Both the position numbers and the translations under genes were made by a program. This document shows positions 55,172-64,000 of a stretch of 64,000 bases of DNA, piece by piece; positions within the stretch are counted from its first letter, which is position 1, and each line of letters opens with the position of its first letter. The notes below the pieces were generated by a model. The model had not been told where the DNA came from. It saw only the letters and a program-made list of their open reading frames with translations, and made no database searches. Source of the DNA: Piper betle (lineage: Eukaryota; Streptophyta; Magnoliopsida; Piperales; Piperaceae); contig JAURVB010012927.1 in the NCBI GenBank assembly GCA_033002965.1, positions 1-64,000 on the forward strand, written 5' to 3'.

Positions 55172-56699
55172 TTGATTTCGAAAACAAGATCCACCAAAAG
55201 TTGCCTTCGGGCCTATTATATAACTCCCTACCCAAGCCTATATATATATATATAGTTTTCGCGTTTCTGTGAGACGAGAGATGGAGAAATCGACTGCACG
55301 TACCATGCAGAGGATGCCGTGACAGTCAAAGCGGGCTCTGGATTAGTGCCAGCGGACTGTTCCATTCCCGAGGGATCCTGACAACTCCGCATTTGAGTTC
55401 CTCACACCCGGAGAACGTGGAGGTTTACGGGTACTGTTTAGTACAGCGCATGTCCGGACTTGTGGTTCAAAGGGTACTAAAGGCGACTGCCTGAGAGTAC
55501 TCGGCCTTCGTGCTCAAGGCCAGGAGAAATATGGAGGTAAGGAGAGGGCTTAGGATAAAGTTTCACGAGAAGTACTGAAAAAGAAGTGCCGAGAGCAGCA
55601 CAGTACCAGCAGCAGATCAGTAAGTTCGGGATGCTACCGGGTCTGCAGCCCAGTGGCTCCTCAGTAGTGCCCTTCAGAGTGTTCACGTGGAGTATATGTT
55701 GTTTTCTTTCATATGAGAGTTTGCTCTCATAGCCAGTTTGTTATAGTTATTTTCTTTTCGGACCAGTAATGCTTGTTACTGACGTTTTTCTTATATATAT
55801 GTAGGTGATAAGCACGAGATGGATGTGCCGGCCAGGACGGAGGAGCAATAAGGTCTTCTGTACACACACATTGGGTGATTGAATGTTTAATGTTTTGTTT
55901 ATGATGTTATTTTATAAACATGCTATGATTAAATGTTTGAGGCATGACAATGACATGAAATGAAATGATCAGAGTAGCGCAGCAAAAGTGTGATGGGTTA
56001 GGACCCAAAGTTCAGAGAATGATGAATATAGTAGATTAGAAGTCTGTGTGAATGCTATTGTTGCTATGCGTATATATGTTTGAATATATGATTTTGACAG
56101 GGTGGCCCCTAATTGCATTTTTAGAGGAAATTCTGTCCCTTTCGTTTTAGAATTTTTACTAATTTTGATTGTAATTGTGTTGGTGTGAAAATTGGTTGCA
56201 TGTCATCCATGTAGTATCCTGTTAGGGTTTTATGCATTCATACATACATATAGCAAGTTAGATCTTCATCTTAAGACGCCGAGATTGGATCCACACGAGT
56301 TAGGTTCGGGTTAGCCGACCTAACCGGGGCATGTAACATGCCGGTTCGGTTCACGAGTGTGAACCGGATTTGGGGTGTTACAGTACTGGTTCTTCAAGAC
56401 CATAGTTTATGGATGATGAGATGCCAGAATGAAAGACTACTATGAATTTGGAGACCACCACTATTTTTATCCTTATTTTTTCATAATTTCAATTTAACCC
56501 ATCATTATTTTTTCATAATTTTGATTTAACCTATCATATATGAGAAATTATGAAAAATGGTATCTACACGTGTATCCATACTTATATTAATGAGCCATTA
56601 AACTTAACTTTAATAAATCAATTTAATTTAGGCCTAATCTTAAATAATAACATATGATACAATTATATATGCATGTATATAGACGTCCAAAATCCAACA

Positions 56700-57215
56700 C
56701 TATCTTTATACTAGTGAGTTATTAGCTCTTTATATTAACATACTTGTTCTCAAGAAGGCAAGTACGAACTTTTCTTTTGACATTCATGACAATATAAGAA
56801 AAACATCTTGAATGTAAGCTCATGCATGCCTACTTCTACAGAAACCATCTTCTGACGTTTGAAGACTATAACTTTGCCTTCCTCCACTCAACACATTTTT
56901 GTCATCACTCTTTCTCACCTTTTTTCCCACGGGCCCCTAACTTCATGACCTTGTACTACGTTGCAAAATAAAAAATCTTTCCCATAGAACATCAGCCCCC
57001 CAGCTATTTGCTCTCTATACTCCTCTATTATGAACCTCGCATCTATTTGCTTGCCTCCCTTTCTATCAACAAGGACTATATGATGTTGAAAATAAAGATT
57101 TTTAGGGTCGGAGATGAATCTACTTACTTTCCACAACACTTAACCTTACAATCCTTCCCTCTAACCAGCCACTCTCACAATTGTTTTAGATGTTACATTT
57201 ATTTACCCCTTTTAT
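56700..57215. other. Spacer between Copia element and Gypsy LTR; nothing recognised
   Basis: About 0.5 kb with short frames on both strands, none resembling a known protein, and no repeat shared with the rest of the window. Confidence 0.4.
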
Positions 57216-60188
57216 TGTAACACCCCGATTCGGCTTACAGTGCCAACGAAATCAATTTGATTAACTATGAGATACTAATTCATAACTTATTAAAATGCAA
57301 AACTGATAGGACAAGGACATAACCACTCACGGCATCAAAAGATGGAAACCTGGAGGAATCTAATGTGTAGACAACATACCAAAAAAATGCATATAAGATA
57401 CATAGGACTTGGCTCATGCAATTAGGTAATCCTAGATGCATTGAATTTACAAGAGGGACTAAATTCTTGGAGAAAATTCGAGAGTGTCTTGCCTGTAACT
57501 AGTACGTCAAATTTTTTTTACCACCTAATATATATTCAAACATCATAGAAAATTTCCACAGACCATTCCATAATTTTATTCTTTCATGACAGAATCATTT
57601 TGAAGGTATTATACCACAATCAGAGTTCATTTGCATTTCATTTCACATACATATTTCATTCTTCAGGCTATTGACTTGCCTGGTGTTCACATGGGTTGTT
57701 TTCTTGCAATTTCAAAACCGAGAAGCCCCTCTAGCCCATGTTTCATCTTCACTTTAGGTACTTGCACAAGTAGCAAGGTGTCGTGTACCTTGAAGTTAAT
57801 TATCCGTTAGCTCTAGGGCTCCGTGAATTTGAGAATCCTACACAAAAGTTTTTTAGACTTATGTGTCCCAGAGTATTCCGTTTGCAAAAGAGAAAAAATA
57901 CAATTAAGTAAAACAAAACTACCTCAAAACCATTATGTCAATGCATGGGCCCCCCACCAACAAGTTCACAACATGAGTAACAAAGGCCACATGACCACAT
58001 CACCTTACCATCCAAAAGATAATACAAATCCAAACAAAAAAAGAACAACATGCCCAAAACACCACAATTGGCCCAACATCCCTAGAGTCCTCATACTCTG
58101 CACAACTATGGTAGTCAATGCAAGACTGCTCACCTACATAAATATAAGAAACGTGTCAGCAACGGGAGTCTGGGTCCCAAATAACTACTAATGGAAATTA
58201 GTAAATTGACAAATGGATAAAATAGTTATTTACAGAAAACTGAATTAAAGAAGAAACTTCTCCACATCAACTGATTAATCAAAATGTAAAGTTGGCTGAT
58301 ATTACTTAAACATAATCACTAATAACCATGCACATTAATCGAAAAATAATTCACAGTGACATGATATTCTTATGGTCAATATGGCCTAGTTGATAATCAC
58401 TCAAGCATTGCACATTCCAAATATACTCAATGGAGGCATACTAATGCCGAAAATAAACAATGCTAATTAGTAATAAGCTGAAATCACAATAATATAATTT
58501 AACCGTCAACCGAGAACCACTGGTGGGTGTTGACTGGGCCCCTTAGTGGCATTAGGCTCCCATCCATCTTGCGTTCATAGCAAAATAAAAAATCATACTT
58601 AAATATAGGTTTGGTATAGTTTATCAAGTAGCGCTGGATTGCAACATATGATCTAAATCTTTTGATTTCGAAAACTCAACAAGGGATCTCAACCTTTTAG
58701 TTTTGTTAATCCAAAAATTTGGCTAAATGGCTCGTAGGTAGTAGGATCCAATAAAACCACTATCTATGCCCTATGATATGAAACAATTCACATGAGCAAA
58801 GCAGTAGATGAACCTAAAGAGAATCCTAATGGATCTACAAGATGAGCTCCTCATCCTACATAGCAAGCCGATTTTCAAACAGCCTAAAGATGTTGACCGC
58901 TACACGATTTGGTATGATGCATGTGTGCAAGGACATGAAAGCAACCCTACATGTAACAAATGATATGACATGCAACGTACAAGAAAAGCAATTTAAAGAT
59001 AACAACACAACTTGATCTTGATCTTATTCCATTTCTGAGGTCTTGAGTCACATGAGGGAAATTAAGAAACAACTTGCATGTATCAAGTGTGAGATGTCGG
59101 TGCATTATGAACAATTGTTGGAAATAATCCACACACTCACAATAAACTTAAGATATCAAAATGAATATGTTGGGCAATTAAAGTTGATATACCTGGCATG
59201 CTAATCGATGTCGAGATTTTGGTAGCGTTATGAAATCATTTGTCATGGCTTGTAACTTAATTAAATACCCTGGAGGATAATTTCGTAGAAGTGATTTTAT
59301 GTTTGGAAGACTTGAGAGATATTGAATTAGAAAGATTCAATTACCTCCGACTGAGCAACTTGAGATGTCAGAATCCCCAGTAACCCACTGTGTGATAAAG
59401 ATTTTCATTAAATTAAATGTTTTATTCATTTATTTAATTAAGATAATTATGTTATACTAAAATTAAATTAAGATTTTTGTGGTGCGTTCATTTGATAATC
59501 AAACACTCGATTGAATTATTATTTTATTGATTATTTAATTAGGTAATTATTTGGCATGCAAACCGATGTAATTCCAAAGTTCCAAAATTTGATTATTTCT
59601 AGCATATAGATCTTGATTGAGTATATTCTGGTGTAGATTGCATGATATGAAATAAAAACAGCAATTTAAAAATTAAAACGTCATATTTTATTGAAAAAAA
59701 CTATAATATTTAATAATCACACACAAATGGAGGATGAAATCAACAAGATAACATGATGGAACATGCTTCGACATGCCATAATCAGGACTCCTACATGCCC
59801 AGCAACAACGTCCGAAAACAAGGAGAAAAGAGGGGAGAAGGGGAGGGGGTGTACTCGGGGAGAAAAGGGGAAGGAGAAGGACGGGAAGAGAAAGGAAGGA
59901 AAAGTAGGAGGAAACTGAGGTTGGGACGGCAGCGATGACGGCAAGGAAGGGGCACAAACCGAATTGGGCGAAGGGGAAGGAGAAGGATAAAAGGGGGCGG
60001 CAGGTAGGGTTTTATAAAAACCCTACTCCGACTTTGGCACAACTCCCGACACGGTGCAGCAACGGGGAAAAGGAAAGAAAAAGTAGAAGGGGAAGAAGAG
60101 AAAAGGAAGAAAGGGATGCAGCACACATTACCAGTGGGCTAAAAGCAAACCTTTTTAAAAACACTGAGCAAACAAGCCAGGTTTTACA
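57216..60188 (-). mobile_element. Ty3/Gypsy 3' LTR, diverged subtype C, minus strand
   Basis: TGTAACACCCCGATTCGG to CCAGGTTTTACA, 2973 bp. The inner side (right) is followed directly by a polypurine tract and then integrase on the same strand, so this is the 3' LTR of a minus-strand element. Landmarks include CACCTACATAAATATAAG (58132), GGGATCTCAACCTTTTAG (58683), the altered hairpin at 58735-58766, GATGAGCTCCTCATCC (58841) and a purine-rich block (59815-59990). The left flank is TTTAT; its partner would lie beyond the window. Confidence 0.8.
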
Positions 60189-60235
60189 ACCATTCCCATT
60201 TAAGAAAATTTCGTCTTCGAAATTTTACCCAAGGG
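60189..60235 (-). other. Gypsy polypurine tract region
   Basis: The minus strand reads GAAGACGAAATTTTC then TTAAATGGGAATGG, immediately before the LTR start TGTAAAACC. The GA(A/G)GACGAAATTTT plus G-rich form is characteristic of Tekay/Del-type chromoviruses. It sets the polarity of the LTR family for the whole window. Confidence 0.75.
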
Positions 60236-60359
60236 GAAAACAAACCCACCCAAAGAAAAACACAACATCAACAACATGAGCCACAATAAAAAAAACATGG
60301 CAAGAAAGAGAAGCTAGGGCTACCTTACACAACAGTTTGAGTGAACTAGCCCAGGAAAT

Positions 60360-61740
60360 GCTACCTCATCTCCTCCTCGTGCTTCCATGTTGCCTTTTCA
60401 TTGTCATGCCCGAACTACAAAACCTTACCATAGGCACCTCCTTCTGATGAAGGGTCTTCGAATAGTGATCCTAGTTCCACACAACCTCTTCGTCGTAGGA
60501 CAAGTCGGGACGGAGATCCAATACCTCGTATGAGATTTGATATGTCTGATTGTGTATATACCTTTTTAGCAAGGAAACGTGAAAGATTGGATGCACTGCA
60601 GATAAATTGGGTGGAAGGGCAACTCTGTTTGCCACCTCCCTTACTTAGTCAAGCACCTCAAACAGTCCAATGTATCTGGGCTCAACTTGCCTCTCCTCTA
60701 GAATATCAGCTTTCTTTGATCGGGAGACTTTTAGGAGAACAAGATCATCCGGAGCAATGCTAACCTCACGGTGCCTCAAATCTGAATATGAGTTTTGCCC
60801 ATCCAGTGCTGCCCTCAACCACTGATGGATGGTCTTAATAACCTGGTGTGAATCACGTAACATCTTTGGACCAAATATCAACGGCTGCCCGCCCTCTAAC
60901 CCACATGTGGGAGATCAACATGGTTTGCCATACAACACTTCAAATGGAGCCATACTAATGCTCGTTTGATAACAATTTTGTAGGCAAAGTCTGTCGGCAG
61001 AAGATGCTCATCCCACGAACCAACAACATCTAGCACACAAGCTCAGAACAAGTCTTCAAGGATCTGAATCGTCCACTCTGACTGCCCGTCTGGCTGAGGA
61101 TGATGTGCTATATTGAATCTAGTCTCAATGCCTAACTCTCTTTGCAAAGAAGTCCAAAACATTGACATCAACCTTAGATCTTTGTCTGACACAATCTCCC
61201 ATGGCAAAATATGTAGCCTAATAATCTGATCTCTGTACAATTCAGCTAAAATTGCTAGGGGCAAGTCTTCTTAATTAGAATGAAGTGGGCTGATTTCGTC
61301 AATCAATATACAATCACCCACACTGCGTCAAGCTGACAACAGGTAAATGTCAAACCAGCGACAAAGTCACACGTAATGCAATCTCGCTCACTTCCACTCT
61401 GGCGGCACCAATGACTGTACCAACCCTCCTGGTCTTATATGCTCTGCCTTGATCTGCTGATAAATGAGCCATCTCGTCACGATGTCAAGAATGTCTTTCT
61501 TCAGTTCAGGCCACTAATATGTTATGCACTCGTCATGATACATCTTCACATATTATGCCTCATGGAGAATAAACTGTTGGATACCGAAATGAGCTGGCAA
61601 ATCTGGCACCTCATCCACACTAATCCTTCTACATCATTGGTTAAAGTAGGGTGTGCTATCTAGGCCATCCAACTATCTGGTTGCTCATCTTCATCCTGTG
61701 CCTGCCTAATTTGGTCTGACACTATTGGGCTAATCAACAA
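60360..61740 (-). pseudogene. Ty3/Gypsy integrase with C-terminal chromodomain-like tail, dead
   Basis: Minus-strand pieces in order from the right: GLVAVMDKLLISPIVSDQ (linker after RNase H), then WPELKKDILDIVTRWLIYQQ and IRPGGLVQSLVPPEWK (zinc-binding region and start of the core). Next come LAELYRDQIIRLHILPWEIV, SDKDLRLMSMFWTSLQRELG and HHPQPDGQSEWTIQILEDLF (core), then DLVLLKVSRSKKAD and RQVEPRYIGLFEVLD (GPY/F-like module), then DLRPDLSYDEE and ATWKHEEEM (chromodomain-like end). The family has HPQTDGQSERT where this has HPQPDGQSEWT, and the zinc-finger Cys pair (CxxCQ) is lost (WLIYQQ). Several stops and frame changes separate the parts. The motifs fit chromoviruses of the Tekay/Del type. 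RT and RNase H are absent. Confidence 0.88.
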
Positions 61741-61759
61741 TTTGTCCATTACTGCAACC

Positions 61760-62050
61760 AACCCTTTGTTGGACACATCAGCCCTCTGGTAATAGTTGCA
61801 TCTCACTCCTGTCCACTACTGTTACTGCAGTGACTGTCATGGTGACGATTTTCACTGTGTTGACCAATAGAGACGGGTACACTGGGCTATCCTGGTGGCA
61901 TGGCAGCCCTTGGTCGGCTGGAGGCTATGTCACTTTGACCATAGCTATGACACTCTTGCTAGGCAATAGAGGGGATGGAGCCCTAGTTTTTGTTCTGCGA
62001 GTCTATCTCACAATTCTGCTAGTAGTAATCACAGCTCTAACCTGAACACA
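61760..62050 (-). pseudogene. Probable Gypsy gag N-terminal remnant
   Basis: Minus-strand translation includes TRRTKTRAPSPLL, resembling the basic, Pro-rich start of Gypsy gag (PPRR/RRTRR-type). It occupies the expected place between the 5' LTR/primer-site region and the rest of the element. No capsid or zinc-knuckle motif survives, so the call is tentative. Sequence jumps from here to the RNase H-integrase linker at about 61740, implying loss of gag-protease-RT. Confidence 0.35.
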
Positions 62051-62159
62051 CTGTCACACCACTATTGGTAAGAAAATCTACAAACAAAAATAATAAAAAG
62101 AAATATACATGTCAGCACAACTCGGATCAACTTTTGTACACATGTAACCTGTAATAACA

Positions 62160-64000
62160 TCTACCATCTTAATCAACCAAGGGTTAGCACTGGCTCGATC
62201 CTGCTCACCAACGAATTGGACCAGAAATGCTATAGGCGATCAAACCATTCGCTAATTTACTTAATTCATTCAAGCCAACCCAAATCTACCCTCCAAGTGT
62301 CAAGATGATGATGCAAACATTCAATACATGAATGAGATATTTAGATTTTAACGCTGTTCTAAATGAATGATATGTCCATTAAAAGTTTGATAGGCAGTAA
62401 TTTTTAAAATAAAATAGACATAGTCTCCTCTAAAAGTGCAATATGGACTACCTTGTTAACAAGTAATATGCATATATAATGATAAAAACATTATTAAAGC
62501 ACTTCATTTCTACATGCAACATTCACCTCATATCAATTTTTATCTTTTGAGTTGAGTCTTAACCTCATTAGCTTATCCTGTTCAATTCCATGTAATAAAA
62601 TGCTATAGCATTTTATTCATAACCATTTACAACAGTTCATCACATCACATTTTTCATTCCAATCGATAGGTACATTGTGCACGTTGCATCGCTGTTCTTC
62701 CATAGTCCTGAGGGTGCTCAATTATTCAAGTTATCACCTATATATATAATACGAAAAAGTCAATAACAAGTGTTACTAGTCTAGAAATAACTAAATAATT
62801 AAACTGGCATATGAGAGATGACTTTCATGTTAAATGAAATCAATCATATATTCCTTTACATTAGAATCAGTCATAAGGTTACTAATAAGGAGTCATAAGC
62901 CTCAGCTTGAATAACGTCCCATTCTAACTCATAAGATGCCTTAGCATTTTCATACTATCCCACACTCATGAATCCATTTTACTATTGCATTCTACATCCT
63001 CCGTATAACTCCTGACTCTAAGCGCAGAGGCCAAGTACTCTTAAGCATGCACCTGCAATACCCTTTGAATCCACAAGTCTAGACATGTATTGCATTGCAG
63101 TACCCATAATCCTCAACATTTCTCTTGGTTTGAGGAAATCAAAATGTGGAGTTGTCAAGATCCCTTGAGAATGGAATGACCTCCTCTCACTAGTTTAGAG
63201 CCCGCTTTAACTGGTAAGTGCACCACTCGCGGTACATGCAAGTCGACTTTCCCCTATATGGAGTGGGATACGATTTAAATTCGACGTGTTCACTTGTCAA
63301 ATCAAATCACAATAGAATGAGAGCATAAATCCAAGAGCAAGTCCTAAAACGAACCTGGTAGAAGCTCCAATCGTGTCCGGGCGCCTAGGTTACGAGCTCG
63401 TACTCTGTTCCTACACATTAAATCTAAAAGCTAACACCCACTATCTGAATGATGCATTCACACCCATTGGCTCTATTCATTTCAAGTCACATCATGATGT
63501 GCTAAATTACATTGCAATTAATTAACAATTCATACTTAATTTACTTAATTAGTTCATTAGCATTTATTCAATACCATTCAAATGATACAAATTCATTTTG
63601 TTTGCAATCAAAATATTTTACCAAGTCAATCAATCAAATCCTAACATGATATGCTAATAATTATCAATTTTAAATAATTATGTCTAAGGTAATTATACCT
63701 CACGTTGACAATCGGCAACGATTAGGGTGTGGTCACGCATCTTGGGATTTGAATTCGGCACCTGGTGGGGTCCGAAGTTCATTCGGGTTTTTTGGCGAAT
63801 TTCAAACTCAGTGATTTTTGGTGAATCCCAGCAAAACCATTTTTCTGACGGTTTTTTGGTAGTTGTCTAGCAGTTTTTTGGCTGTGTGGCTAGGACTGTG
63901 GGTCGGCACGAGGTTGGCGAGCTTGACAAGACCACGGTGGGGTCGAGGGCAGTGGCGGGGGCGACAGTCTCCGGTGGCACCCTTGGGTCGGTCAGGATTG
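62160..64000 (-). mobile_element. Partial Tekay-like LTR, subtype B, antisense, cut by window end
   Basis: From about 62189 the sequence follows the LTR at 27166-30119: CTCACC...GACC/AGAAATG, GATCAAACCATTCGCTAATT (62238), GTCAAGATGATGATGCAAAC (62299), the CACCTATATATA motif (62736), CCTTTGAATCCACAAG (63062), GCGCCTAGG...GAGCTC (63380) and GGTAATTATACCTCACGTTG (63689). It ends at 64000 inside the GC-rich block with GACGGTTTTTTGG repeats. It lies where a 5' LTR would be for the minus-strand element to its left. It is a different subtype from the 3' LTR at 57216, so the pairing is doubtful. Confidence 0.75.

Larger units (their letters stand above)
53442..56382 (+). mobile_element. Solo LTR, Tekay-like subtype A, TSD GTACT
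   Basis: TGTAAAACCCACGATTCG to TTTGGGGTGTTACA, 2941 bp, with target duplication GTACT at 53437-53441 and 56383-56387. Sense landmarks in order are: ACTCGAGCCGGAGACGAG (53859), a GC-rich block (53930-54590), GGTATAATTACCTCC (54599), GAGCTCGCCGCCTAGGCG (54964), hairpins at 55078-55109 and 55148-55171, a TATA stretch (55239-55254), GGAGAGGGCTTAGG (55542) and TATGTAGGTGATAAGC (55797). The polypurine tract beside the related LTR at 60188 shows that TGTAAAACC is the 5' end of the LTR. It is the best-preserved copy for comparing the others. Confidence 0.93.
47546..56699 (-). mobile_element. Ty1/Copia retrotransposon, decayed, with a nested solo LTR
   Basis: The element runs on the minus strand with LTRs at 47546-48001 (3') and 53284-56699 (5', interrupted). 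The LTR ends are TGTTGGATTTTGG...TTTTTAACA. Next to the 5' LTR is a tRNA-Met primer-binding site, and next to the 3' LTR a polypurine tract AAGTGGGAGAT. Between them lie gag, protease, integrase, reverse transcriptase and RNase H, in that order, the Copia arrangement. Without the nested insertion the element would be about 6.2 kb. The flanking five bases (GTATA and CTATC) do not match. Every domain carries stops or frameshifts and the LTRs differ visibly, so the element is old and dead. Confidence 0.93.
53284..56699 (-). repeat. Copia 5' LTR, interrupted by a solo Gypsy LTR
   Basis: The LTR consists of 53284-53441 and 56388-56699, about 470 bp without the insertion and one TSD, against 456 bp for the other LTR. 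Sequence order continues exactly across the insertion (…TTCAGTACT | GGTTCTTCAAGACC…). Confidence 0.9.

Noticed and set aside
59688..60126. Pro/Phe/Ser-rich frames up to 111 residues on the minus strand
   Set aside because: They fall in the purine-rich block of the Gypsy 3' LTR and overlap each other in different frames.

Overview
This window is nuclear DNA from a seed plant with a repeat-rich genome, most likely an angiosperm. The evidence is a three-exon plant cytochrome b5 gene with GT-AG introns, plant-type Copia and Ty3/Gypsy chromovirus remnants, hAT and PIF/Harbinger DNA transposons, and large AT-rich stretches with no open frames. I see no bacterial genes, rRNA, canonical tRNA gene or CRISPR array, and I cannot name the species.

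Layout. 1-17 kb is stacked, degenerate long terminal repeats (LTRs) of one large Ty3/Gypsy (Tekay/Del-like) family. It also holds a TIR element (1982-3014), a 30-bp minisatellite (9382-9584), a dead Gypsy gag (about 10.1-10.4 kb) and a clean solo LTR (12307-14883, TSD ATGGT). 17-21 kb is AT-rich with one unrecognised peptide-coding fragment (18084-18374). 21.1-30.4 kb is an old LTR split by two younger ones (21974-25095, and 27166-30119 with TSD GTCGT). 30.4-36.2 kb is mostly unassigned. 36.3-39.1 kb holds a broken PIF/Harbinger transposase interrupted by a hAT element (36954-37796) with an exact 8-bp TSD. 41671-43308 (minus) is the only intact gene, a cytochrome b5 of 135 residues. 47.5-56.7 kb is a minus-strand Copia element whose 5' LTR contains a solo Gypsy LTR (53442-56382, TSD GTACT). 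57.2-64 kb is a minus-strand, internally deleted Gypsy element: 3' LTR, polypurine tract, integrase, gag start and a further LTR.

How it fits together. Nothing here forms an operon or a multi-gene system. The window is a record of nested insertion, solo-LTR formation and decay around one housekeeping gene. The most interesting unexplained signal is a hairpin inside the Tekay-like LTRs. Its loop (TTTTATYRGATC) is nearly constant, while its stem is kept by paired changes even between very diverged copies, which suggests a selected RNA or DNA structure. A second observation is that four catalytic residues of the Copia polyprotein are all lost through G-to-A changes. All calls were made by reading the sequence; no database search was possible.
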